Positions 56,801 through 63,899 of a DNA stretch of 64,000 bases are shown in pieces. A program made the position numbers and the translations under genes. This DNA is from Ceriagrion tenellum. Taxonomy: Eukaryota > Arthropoda > Insecta > Odonata > Coenagrionidae. The first letter of the stretch is position 1; every line of letters begins with the position of its first letter. The stretch lies in NCBI GenBank assembly GCA_963169105.1, contig OY720632.1, forward strand, positions 1,550,001-1,614,000, written 5' to 3'. Under the pieces are notes generated by a model. That model worked only from the letters and a program-made list of their open reading frames with translations. It was not told where the DNA came from and did not search any database.

Positions 56801-57559
56801 AATCACGGAGTCGTGAAAGCGAAGCTCAGTCCGCTGTGTAGTGTTTACACAGCGGAACTGTTCGCTATAAAGATGGCTATCCACGGCATACATGGCCGTA
56901 GTAAGTCTTTTATAATCTGCACCGACTCCCTAAGCGCATTGAGAGCAGTTTCCGACTTTTCCCCACTCAGTCCTATCGTTCAGGATATACATAATGCCCT
57001 TCTTTCTCTTAACAAAAGGGGAATAAGAGTAAGCTTTTCATGGGTTCCTGGGCATGTGGGAATAGACGGAAACGAGAAGGCTGACTCAGCGGCGAAGGAA
57101 GCACTGAACGACCTCGGAGCCTTTTCTTTCTTGGTACCGGCAGAGGACCTTAAGTATACCCTAAAAAATATATGTGCACAGAGGTGGAAGGACTCGTGGA
57201 GGAGCCAAATGAATAATAAATTGCGCTGCCTGAAAGCAGATACGCAGGCGTGGGCCTCTTCCGTCAGGAGCTGTCGTAGGGAGGAAGTTGTCATCACGCG
57301 ACTGAGAATAGGGCACTGTGCCCTGACCCACTCATACCTCTTCACCGAAGAGAAGATCCCACCTCGCTGTGATGAATGCGACTGCCCTCTCAGCGTTCGG
57401 CATATCCTGACGGAGTGTGACAAATACCAATACTTGCGTAGCAGGCTGCAGTTAGCGGGAGACATGAAGTCGATCCTAGGCGATGACTCAGTTGTTCTCA
57501 ACCGCGTTTTATCATTTTTAAATGAAACTGGCCTTTTTAACAGTATTTTAAGGATGTAA
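53843..57559 (+). CDS. I-like LINE ORF2: endonuclease, reverse transcriptase, RNase H (intact)
   Basis: 1238 uninterrupted codons from MNFILQWNCNGF. Endonuclease (about residues 1-225): LQETHFK, LLGDFNAHDRMWG and GSDHFPIL hold the catalytic Glu, Asp/Asn and His. RT (about 480-740): NYRPISLTSCLCKVMERM, TVFFDLEKAYDRVW, ENGVPQGSVLSVTLFAIAIND, and LFVDDLAIFC with FVDD in place of the common YADD. RNase H (about 965-1095): IYTDGSKSN, YTAELFAIKMA, CTDSLSALRAV, WVPGHVGIDGNEKADSAAKEAL. A last Cys/His block CDECDCPLSVRHILTEC precedes the end. All catalytic residues that I can identify are present, so the protein could be active. Confidence 0.94.
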   Translation: MNFILQWNCNGFYRHKEELNILIRDFNPPCICLQETHFKTTDKGILKHFNVFRFDDTSGLRAQGGVAVATREALYTSRVQLNTPFQAVAVTVHAPEPITLCNVYLPEGAPVTERNLENLVRQLPKPFILLGDFNAHDRMWGSSRGQSNRRGRILSNFIGNFNLFLLNTGEKTRFNSFNGEFSSIDLCLCTSSLMTKCRMSVHKDLFGSDHFPILIRKEGSFNNTFTTPKNWITRKADWPNFRTHFHFKHDATIDASRNVEVLTSSIVKAASCSVPRSSGHARRPAVPWWTEECANAIRLRKRALRIFSKYPTATNLASFRRLRAKARQVVKEAKKASWMEFVSGVNNRTPLAQVWKKVRSICGSRQEHGASILKVDDRMVTSQPEICEVFGRLLAKTCSNANYDAAFRAIKDRSEAAALNFNFNGTRPIAAYNECFTMWELTSAIADSRDSSPGMDGVHNAFIRNLPGAALSEVLHTLNQLWVEGTVPQSWRESAIVPIPKPGKERTNANNYRPISLTSCLCKVMERMVNRRLVWWLERRNLLANIQCGFRRGRSTIDHLVRADNFIQEAFLLRQHVVTVFFDLEKAYDRVWRHKILKTLHSWGFRGNLPIFIQNFLTDRVFKVRVGNSLSQFYTQENGVPQGSVLSVTLFAIAINDVVDCIKAPVMGSLFVDDLAIFCRSSKLVSAARIIQLTLNKLDKWSRSNGFRFSAEKTKCVHFHRKRGYDVPPPLRLGGRILPYVESIRFLGMIFDYRLNWREHVRLLSERCRQALNILKVLTNSNWGADRTTMLLLYRALIRSRLDYGSFVYSSGRESYLRPLTAVHNAGLRLATGAFRTSPVLSIYADAGEPPLYVRRNMLMCSYVAKLLSMTKHPCYDIVFNPRFLDNFNGRRRATRPLSVRFSNFNEENNFSLPEVYPVGYSNEAPWNIPRPDIYLELSKLQKSSTIDSEYQVMFKEMLNSHSDTIPIYTDGSKSNSACACAVYSPNHGVVKAKLSPLCSVYTAELFAIKMAIHGIHGRSKSFIICTDSLSALRAVSDFSPLSPIVQDIHNALLSLNKRGIRVSFSWVPGHVGIDGNEKADSAAKEALNDLGAFSFLVPAEDLKYTLKNICAQRWKDSWRSQMNNKLRCLKADTQAWASSVRSCRREEVVITRLRIGHCALTHSYLFTEEKIPPRCDECDCPLSVRHILTECDKYQYLRSRLQLAGDMKSILGDDSVVLNRVLSFLNETGLFNSILRM

Positions 57560-57657
57560 AATGCATTTTAATTTTGGCTATGAGTACATATTAACAATTT
57601 TATTATAATAGCAATGTATGTAACATATATTTTTCTTTTATAAACATGACGTGTGGT

Positions 57658-57687
57658 GGTGCAAAATGACCATGCTGTCGACGCACC
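57658..57687 (+). promoter_or_regulatory. 3'-terminal hairpin of the I-like LINE
   Basis: GGTGC and GCACC pair around a 20-nt loop with TGACCAT..TGTCGAC. The same pairing, with changes in the loop, is kept at 7206-7235, 22315-22344 and 38360-38389, directly before the tail each time. It is probably the RNA structure read by the element's RT at the start of reverse transcription. Confidence 0.6.
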
Positions 57688-57702
57688 CTATAAACATAAT
57701 AC

Positions 57703-58133
57703 TACTTGGAGAGCTTCACCAATGCCACCCATTCGTCACCGTTCAAGTTAAACGGGCTTATGTTCTTAATAACCAAATGTCTCTTCCCAAAGTAATTTGC
57801 ATAGGCTAAGCAGGATTAAGTTAATTGTTCTTTTTCACCTTTATAAAAAAACAAATCCACAGTCTTTTCCGAGTTTAGAATATTAGTCCAATCAGCTTGC
57901 GAAACAATTACACTCTTTTTTCCAACTTGATTGAATTGCACGACCGGCTCAAAGTCTCTACCAGGATCGTAACCAACACACGCACTCTTTGACTTTGTAC
58001 TGTTCAAATAATACACTGATTGAAGTAGCAGATTGTTCGAGTTATGGAATGAAGAGTGACTGAAATGGTGTCCAGCCGGTTTCTTCCTCTTGATGAGTGG
58101 ATGCTGCCGGACTGCTTCCTCCGACGGTAGCAT
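57703..58133 (-). pseudogene. Small protein of unknown function, one in-frame stop
   Basis: The start MLPSEEAVRQHP at 58133 lies 7 bp after an ATCAGT initiator and 30 bp from a TATA box. The frame shows KSACVGYDPGRDFEPVV, KKSVIVSQADWTNIL and TVDLFFYKGEK, a TAA at about 57816-57818, then continues in the same frame with ANYFGKRHLVIKN and ends WVALVKLSK at the LINE junction. Continued sense after the stop suggests a recent nonsense change in an otherwise kept gene, although a genuinely shorter protein is possible. Alternating strands with the SV.L..W..L pattern look like a compact beta-rich domain; function unknown. The stop codon TAG (57703-57705) lies in the sequence duplicated by the LINE. 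Confidence 0.5.
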
Positions 58134-58137
58134 GATG

Positions 58138-58163
58138 ACTGATGTACGGCGAGAATTTATATA
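58138..58163 (-). promoter_or_regulatory. TATA box and initiator of the small minus-strand gene
   Basis: TATATAAA (58163-58156 on minus) followed about 20 bp later by ATCAGT (58143-58138), the arthropod Pol II initiator that is also used by early promoters of insect large DNA viruses. The ATG follows at 58133. Confidence 0.5.
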
Positions 58164-58205
58164 GCTTAAGACGAAGACGATGTTGGAAGAGGGGCGGGGG
58201 AACAA

Positions 58206-58690
58206 TCATCATCTGAACATGAATCAACTGAACAGCAACGCTGGGCTCGGGGATGACACCTCGTATCACTCCTCAGCCCACCAAAGGTGAGTCGAAACAG
58301 CTCCAGGGTGCGGCAGTCGTTGAGGTGTGGGTTAGTGTGATGGAATTTGATGAGGAATTTGTGTAGCGAGTGACCTAAATATTTACTAACTGCATACAAG
58401 CAACAATATCCCCCACAAATGTCGGAATGAAAGCTTTGTATCTGAACGCGATTGTGAGTGCAGTTGAAAGGTGTTAAAAAATTAAAAATTTTAGTAACAA
58501 AGGGACTTAATCCTAGATAAATAATTAATTAATAATTTATGAGAAACTTCAATACGAATTATATATTTTTTTTCACTGCTTGAAGGACTTGCAATTATAC
58601 AGGTAAAAGGCTGTTTCCACTTAATCATTATTAACGTTGTCTCTGAGAGTGAAAGAAAATAAATGAACCCACCTCCCTCTTTCAAACCAT
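58206..58690. other. Intergenic region, no gene seen
   Basis: Between the small gene promoter and the 3' end of the metalloproteinase gene. AT-rich toward the right; no ORF that I can support. Confidence 0.4.
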
Positions 58691-58694
58691 ACTT

Positions 58695-60267
58695 TTATCC
58701 ATTATTTTTAAGCATATCCTCCATGCGAATAACTACCCCCTTCAAATCGCTTACGATGGGGGATAACGCAGAAGAATATTTCGTAGGGCAAGTAATTCCG
58801 AATAACTCGAGGTTATTTTTACCAGCTCTGACCAATGTATTATTGAATTCACTAAACTCATACACATTGTCTTCGCGAAAGAAGTACAGGATACCTTTTG
58901 TGTATCTAAATACTGAATTTATGTTCGAGGGAATTTGTGGATACATTTTATTGTATCGAAATTGATCTTTCGGTCTGAATATACATTCGTCCATTTCTAA
59001 AATAAAATCTCTGCTATGAAATATTAACGTCATCCCAGAATATGTGTTAACTGCCGCCTGGATTCTAGCGTAGCGTGGTAACCCAATAGTAGATATATGA
59101 CGAGGGTAATCGTTTACTAATTGCATACTTGGATAATTCACCATGTAAATTGTTTCATTTAAGAATATTACAATCTCTCCACTTGGTCTGCGGTAAATCG
59201 CGTTAATCTCAGTCTTTTTGTGGAAGAAATGGCAGCCAGTTTGTAATAAGCTGAGGGCCAATGATAACTGATTTTTCCGTATTTTCCAAATCTATGTACC
59301 AAAACAAATTTCGATGGAACAAATATAACAAGTGATTGATTATAAGAAATTTATCTACTCTTCTCAATTCACATAACTCGATATCGGTATTGTTATTAGT
59401 ATACTCTTCTTCATTTCGTCTCTCATCCAAAGTATGTTTCGTATTGTTAGCTTCTTCCTTTTCAACGTGTTGACCGTAAAGATGTTGAACTGCCTGAATG
59501 TCATCTTCATTCAAATCGATTCTATAATTAAAGTCATCGTAAAAAGGATACATGATAGCGTTTTTATCATTGGAATGTGAGATGCCTAGCGTGTGTCCAA
59601 TTTCATGGATGAGCGTTGAAAGAAGGGAGCGCTGTGATTCTGGAAATGAAACCCTATTAAACCCCAAAAACCATTCTTCGTCTTGGTCAACGTGAATTTC
59701 TAACATCCCACCATTTTGCGTTGGATATTCTGCATGAGCTAATACACCATCTTTACCGTCAAAGGGATGAGGACAGAAACCACCCGAACGACGAATATTT
59801 TTATGAATGAGCTGTACATTTTTAATAATAATATCTGGCGTTTGAGAATCCTGCTCAAATTTTAAATTCGTTACTCCAGCCCACACATCAAATGCTTTCT
59901 TCGCTAGTTCTATGTACGTGTGATTCGCCAAGCTGTAATGCCATTTTAAGACATCTTTATTCCATTTGTGTGGCGATAATGTGAATGTAGGATAGTCAGC
60001 AACACCACAACGACGTTTGTTGATGAATTCCATAGTATGTTCATCTATCTCTCCCCCACTATTGCTGATATTGTAATACTCTTGAAAAATTCTAAGTGAA
60101 TCGGCCAAGACTTCTGGTTTCACACTAGCTAATCCGTTATCACTCACATTCAGGTAACCATAATGTTGAAGATATTTAGCTATGCAATTAATGTGGTTAT
60201 TATCAATGCTTACACCGATGTTAAGCCCTAGCTCGGTGAGAAGCAAGACAAAAAGTATGATTCTCAT
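58695..60267 (-). pseudogene. Matrix metalloproteinase with hemopexin-like domain, frameshifted
   Basis: A secreted zinc endopeptidase of the matrixin family. Frame 1 (60267-59209) starts with a signal peptide (residues 1-20, MRIILFVLLLTELGLNIGVS). It has a propeptide with the cysteine switch RRCGVAD (Cys87) and a catalytic domain with HEIGHTLGISH (residues 221-231, three zinc His plus Glu) and the Met-turn IMY (Met239), then an acidic linker and the first hemopexin-like segment. Frame 2 (to 58695) continues the hemopexin domain (IYRRPSGEIVIF, INSVFRYTKGILYFFRE). The switch falls at a 5-base homopolymer (59215-59219), the only break seen, so sequencing error is possible. The catalytic domain is whole. 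It is intronless within the coding part. Viral MMPs are known in granuloviruses, ascoviruses and entomopoxviruses; a host retrocopy is the alternative. Confidence 0.87.
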
Positions 60268-60373
60268 AATGCAATCAATAAGACGTGAATCACGATGTCA
60301 CATTCACAACACACAGTCAAGTAACTGATCGACTCCTAACCACCTTCTCCGTTGGGTAAAAAATAGTCTAATC

Positions 60374-61221
60374 CTGAAATGAAAATGATAAGTATTTTAA
60401 AAAATTATGTATTATCACTCGATTCACCATACTCGGGATAAGATATTTTTCTGCTTAAGACTACATCTTTAAGATAAACTGGTTTTCTAGTAAACTTAAC
60501 TCTGGCACAACAACTTTGTATATTGAATTGAGTATGACGAGATACATGACATCGTTCATACACAGAAAAAAGAGGTTTAGTTGTGCATTTAGAACACCAA
60601 CAATTATAATTTTGGATAAACTCTGAAATGAGATATTCGACATGTGTTATAATATAGTGATATTCTTCAAAAATTATATCATGATTACTTAATCTTTTTT
60701 CATAGTCTTCAACATCCTTGATTGATGTTTGTAAAGACCAAAAGCAACTCCAACACAACCTTAGTATAGAACCATTATTATTACTGGTAATGACATGACA
60801 CTTTTTTCTAACAGTAAAAGGGATCATGCTGAATAGAATAGATTCATAATGAATATGTTTATGAAAAAACTTTTTAAGGTCTAGAGTCATGAGTAGAAAG
60901 AATTCATTATCGTCAACACATAGCTCCTGATCACGATTAATAAATTTAATAAGTCCAGCAACTGCAGCAAGTTCAGTACATTTATCTATAGTAGGAATCA
61001 ACTTTCCAGTCATGAATTCACGTTTAGTTATTCCAAGTTGGGATACAAACTTTTGAATAGCGCAAATTCTCGGTCTATAATTTTTAGTTAACCAAGTGTT
61101 CAAAGGAGCGTAGCTTGGTAGATACATGGGCTTCAGTGCTGTTAAAGCTAGAGACTTTAAGCTGTACGCTTGGTACATAGTTTAGAACAAAGGTGACACG
61201 TCCGTAATTTTAAAGTCTTAC
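60374..61221 (-). other. Candidate 5' UTR intron of the metalloproteinase gene
   Basis: On the minus strand AGCTG|GTAAGAC at 61222/61221 is a strong donor and TTATCATTTTCATTTCAG|G at 60374/60373 is a strong acceptor 107 bp before the MMP start codon. Use of both would join a short leader exon to the MMP exon and place the ORF at 60405-61178 inside the intron. An ATCAGT initiator lies at 61263-61258. Inferred from splice consensus only. Confidence 0.4.
60405..61178 (-). CDS. Cys-rich protein of unknown function
   Basis: A 257-residue open frame, MYQAYSLKSLALTALKP to SYPEYGESSDNT. No signal peptide and no clear membrane segment. Aromatic- and Cys/His-rich, with CWSC at about residue 142 and a C-terminal cluster NCWCSKC...YERCHVSRHTQF..QSCCARV (about 190-230) that could bind zinc. 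Codon use is AT-rich like the neighbouring MMP and dUTPase genes. It sits between MMP and the divergent dUTPase, within 250 bp of the putative shared regulatory region. I do not recognise the family. The unbroken length in AT-rich DNA supports a real gene. Confidence 0.6.
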   Translation of the reverse strand: MYQAYSLKSLALTALKPMYLPSYAPLNTWLTKNYRPRICAIQKFVSQLGITKREFMTGKLIPTIDKCTELAAVAGLIKFINRDQELCVDDNEFFLLMTLDLKKFFHKHIHYESILFSMIPFTVRKKCHVITSNNNGSILRLCWSCFWSLQTSIKDVEDYEKRLSNHDIIFEEYHYIITHVEYLISEFIQNYNCWCSKCTTKPLFSVYERCHVSRHTQFNIQSCCARVKFTRKPVYLKDVVLSRKISYPEYGESSDNT

Positions 61222-61384
61222 CAGCTCCAGAAGATGATGGGTGTGATGCTAAGAAACACTGATGTGCTTCTATCGAACGTTGAGATACAAGTGACTCCTT
61301 CTCTATCTTTTATTATTTTTAATGAAATTCTCCTCCTCCTCCTCTCTGGATAGGTACTATCTGCAACGGTGGAGGGATATTTCC

Positions 61385-61714
61385 TTTGTGCGCGGAGTAA
61401 TCCCGTCATGACTAATGACACGCCTTATTTCGAAAGTATGTCAACGAAAATAAAGAATATCACGTATCGCATTTCCTCGCCGCTTGAATGAGTTCAATGA
61501 AAAGCAGTCAAGGTTGATGCAATGGATCTATAACCTTTAGAATATAGAGGCAGAGAATGTACTTTGTACGCTTCGGTCATGAGTAATGTCACGTCTAAGA
61601 CTGATTTCGAAAGTATGTCAACGAAAATAAAGAATATCACGTATCGCATTTCCTCGTCGCATTATAGCTTTCTAAAAGAGTTCAATGAAAAGCAGTCAAG
61701 GTTGATGCAGTGGA
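61385..61714 (+). repeat. Two direct repeats in the divergent promoter region
   Basis: Copy 1 is about 61413-61526 and copy 2 about 61575-61714. Shared core: GTCATGA(C/G)TAATG, then TTTCGAAAGTATGTCAACGA, AATAAAGAATATCACGTATC, GCATTTCCTCG, AGTTCAATGAAAAGCAGTCA, AGGTTGATGCA. Nearly identical except for an 18-20 bp insertion in copy 2. The repeats lie between the minus-strand genes and the plus-strand dUTPase and could be enhancer-like elements comparable in position to the homologous regions of insect DNA viruses. Confidence 0.8.
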
Positions 61715-61754
61715 GACTGACTACACTATGAGATTTCAGTCATAGAGTCTTTAG

Positions 61755-61790
61755 TATATAAACCGAGGCTTGGATGGCAATTTCATCAAT
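61755..61790 (+). promoter_or_regulatory. Promoter of the dUTPase transcript
   Basis: TATATAAA at 61755-61762 with a TCATCA/ATCAATT initiator-like sequence about 25-33 bp downstream. It is followed by a leader exon ending in a strong splice donor at 61859. Confidence 0.55.
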
Positions 61791-61858
61791 TCAACGAGAA
61801 GTCAACAAGACGAGAAGACAACAAGACGTTCAATCAAACGTTCCACATCAAACTTTAA

Positions 61859-61998
61859 GTGAGTATACTTCGAATCTATTTTTATACTTTAAGTATATAC
61901 GATAGTAAATTCAACTAAATAAGATACATTAACTTTTCGTTTCATATCAATTAAAGTATATACTGATACTTATCGTTTCATGTGAACTTTCAACGTAG
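61859..61998 (+). other. Predicted 140-nt intron in the dUTPase 5' UTR
   Basis: Donor TTTAA|GTGAGTAT at 61858/61859 and acceptor CAACGTAG|A at 61998/61999. The ATG of the dUTPase follows immediately at 62000. The donor matches the consensus very well. Confidence 0.55.
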
Positions 61999-61999
61999 A

Positions 62000-62443
62000 A
62001 TGTTCATCACATTTAAGAAATTGCACCCGTTCGCAGTTGTTCCTAAACCTTCTTACGATTGTCCTGCTGGATATGATATAAGCGCTATTCAGTCGGATAT
62101 AATTCCTAAGCGAGGACGAGGATTAATAAAAACAGGCTTCTCCCTTAAAATCCCTAAGGGTTTTTATGGTAGACTCGCCTCTCGCTCTAGTCTATCGTTA
62201 AGGTATGGGATAGAAGTGGGAGCGGGTGTGATCGATCCAGATTATAGAGGAGAAATAAAGGTTCTCCTCTATAATCATAGTGATGAAGATTTTATGGTGA
62301 ATCGTGGGGATCGTGTTTGCCAAATCATCCTCGAAAGAATAGCCACAGATATAACATTTGTGGAGGTGACCGATGACGCTCTGTCTCAGACAAGCCGAGG
62401 CGAGGGTGGTTTTGGTAGCTCTAATCATCCTCCGGTTTACTGA
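62000..62443 (+). CDS. dut: dUTPase (deoxyuridine 5'-triphosphate nucleotidohydrolase), trimeric type
   Basis: Hydrolyses dUTP to dUMP and pyrophosphate, keeping uracil out of DNA and supplying dUMP for dTTP synthesis. The 147-residue protein from MFITFKKLHPFAVVP has all five family motifs in order: AGYDIS (about 23-28), GRLASRSSLS (57-66), GVIDPDYRGEI (75-85, catalytic Asp and Tyr), RGDRVCQIIL (102-111) and RGEGGFGSS (133-141, the Phe-containing C-terminal motif). Length is normal. An in-frame ATG at 61982 would lie in the predicted intron, so 62000 is preferred. The frame is intact. dUTPases are often acquired by large DNA viruses and retroelements; the compact spliced unit and its neighbours favour the first. 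Confidence 0.92.
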   Translation: MFITFKKLHPFAVVPKPSYDCPAGYDISAIQSDIIPKRGRGLIKTGFSLKIPKGFYGRLASRSSLSLRYGIEVGAGVIDPDYRGEIKVLLYNHSDEDFMVNRGDRVCQIILERIATDITFVEVTDDALSQTSRGEGGFGSSNHPPVY

Positions 62444-62444
62444 T

Positions 62445-62518
62445 GTGAGTGTTTCAATCGTTAGCTATTTAAACCTCACATGGTTCATTTTAAGTTAATT
62501 TATATTTTTCCTTCAAAG
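62445..62518 (+). other. Predicted 74-nt intron between dUTPase and the next ORF
   Basis: Donor TGAT|GTGAGTG directly after the dUTPase stop and acceptor TATTTTTCCTTCAAAG|G directly before the next ATG. Splicing would leave the downstream ATG only a few bases after the dUTPase stop codon. Confidence 0.45.
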
Positions 62519-62519
62519 G

Positions 62520-62953
62520 ATGGAACCCAACAACACCACCACTACCGCCAATGCCAACACCACCGCCTCCTCCAACCCACAACCGTCTACCTCTCAATGG
62601 TAAAGTTCTACTAATTTGCGATTACGTTTAATATTTTATTAATAATTACCAATGGATTTTTATATCTAAATATATCTCTTTAACAGGCAAGCATCCGGGA
62701 GAGATTATTGAGGGTGCAGGAAGAAGGAACATTTCTGAAAAAGGAAAATCTGGAGGAGGGAGAAGATTATATAGTGGAGCGGGTAGAAAAAATATCCACC
62801 CGTTTTGGAGAGGGGACAGTGGCGTGTATAATCTTTCGGGGGAGGGAGAGGAAGCTTTTCCTCCCTCAAATTTTTAATATGACAAAGGTGGAGGTGATGT
62901 TTTTTAATTCTGGTGGGGGGAGAAGTTTAGCATTAAAAAAGAAGGGAATGTAA
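62520..62953 (+). CDS. Small spliced basic protein, possible ssDNA-binding type (unverified)
   Basis: Exon 1 (62520-62598) encodes a Thr/Asn/Pro-rich start MEPNNTTTTANANTTASSNP. A GTAAAG donor at about 62599 and an acceptor AG at 62690-62691 restore the frame into exon 2. The AG at 62685-62686 would instead give an early stop, unless that short form is real. Exon 2 reads ERLLRVQEEGTFLKKENLEEG, YIVERVEKISTRFGEGTVACI, RKLFLPQIF and VEVMFFNSGGG. The pattern Y.V.....TRFG....C....R..FLP resembles small OB-fold-like proteins that I recall from arthropod virus-like loci; that recall is unverified. AATAAA immediately follows the stop, marking the transcript end. Confidence 0.5.
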
Positions 62954-62959
62954 TAAATA

Positions 62960-63585
62960 TTGTTTAAGAAAATGTTTGTTTTTAATCCACATCCCTCGAA
63001 AATTTTCCATATCCTAGTTAGGTTCAAAAATTCTTGTAAAAAAAGAAAAAATTACTCACATATTAATTTTTCTATGAATTAGAGTCAACTTTTACATTAA
63101 CACTACTTGATTTGGTAACTTCCTATAAATCAAATGGTACGAGTATCTTATATTCAATGCTCTTAAAAATTATTTCTCACTTGAGTTAATAGTATCATAT
63201 TTCATTTCATGTAAAAATATTCTCACATCTCTCACTCAGATAATAGACCCTCGCACCCTTTTTGTTAGCTAGGTGATACAGTCTTTCATCACTAGACATC
63301 GACCCAATCGAAAAAGTTTTAGAAAATCTACTACAGGAAGTGTGTAAGAGACATATGATACTTCCATCGTGAGTCTTATCTCTGTTGTGTGGATCTTTTA
63401 CTGTTAATTTAAGCTACATTTTTTTGGTTAAAACGAATTCTATTCGGCTTCAAAATTTCAAATCTGATTTGTGCGGAGAATATTGCTGCCTGTACGCTTT
63501 CTGACGCTTCTTACGCTTCCGGACGTAGCCTCAATCAATTCGTATGAATCTTCACGCCCACACGTGAACGATTGCATAGTCATCA
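62960..63585. other. AT-rich intergenic region
   Basis: Nothing assignable. A poly(A) signal at its start ends the dUTPase transcription unit. Confidence 0.4.
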
Positions 63586-63587
63586 AA

Positions 63588-63899
63588 ATGTTTACTAAAT
63601 TTTTTGGCTCGGGAGTTAGAAAGAAACGATAATGTCATCGCAAGTTTGCTGTTCGTCGGCGGAAACTGCGGTTTGGAGGCGGAAACTGGACAGGATACGA
63701 AGGATGCGAGCGAAGGATGTCAATCGTGATGGAGTCTCCTGCGAACGAGCCACGTAGGAAGAAGAGTAACCGGAAAAAGAAGAAATCTCCCACCGCAATT
63801 TCAGAAACACTTTCATCATTAACGAGCGAACTAGAGAAACTGTTCGAGATTCTAATTCCTCAAGATGTTGAAATAAACGTTGAAATAAACTTTAGGTAA
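63588..63899 (+). CDS. Possible small basic protein, frame broken by one stop (hypothetical)
   Basis: ATG at 63588 gives MFTKFFGSGVRKKR, then TAA at 63630-63632. The same frame stays open to 63899, with a later Met at 63717 giving a 60-residue Lys-rich protein (EPRRKKSNRKKKKSPTA, then an amphipathic LSSLTSELEKLFEILIP). An overlapping ATG (TAATG) at 63632 opens another 42-codon frame. No family is recognised and the coding status is doubtful. Confidence 0.25.

Larger units (their letters stand above)
52129..57706 (+). mobile_element. I-like LINE (copy G), both ORFs intact
   Basis: Carries a 5' UTR, intact gag (52621-53787), intact ORF2 (53843-57559), a 3' UTR, the terminal hairpin (57658-57687) and a short tail. 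TACTAC-type sequence is present at both ends (52117-52127 and 57700-57706), consistent with a short target duplication. Relative to copy D it lacks about 120 bp of the 5' end, so the promoter may be incomplete. It inserted at the stop codon of a small minus-strand gene. Sister copies in the window: 6430-7180, 7181-7485, 17790-19475, 22292-28023, 37076-38400 and 50068-50272. Confidence 0.92.

Noticed and set aside
57816..58205. Start codon at 58205 for the small minus-strand gene
   Set aside because: The segment from 58205 to 58133 contains the TATA box and initiator, so the ATG at 58133 is preferred.
61218..61421. 67-codon minus-strand frame before the Cys-rich gene
   Set aside because: It overlaps the candidate leader exon and the direct repeats, contains an Arg run from a (CTC)n tract, and shows no domain.
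62198..62428. 76-codon minus-strand frame
   Set aside because: Antisense to the conserved dUTPase motifs.
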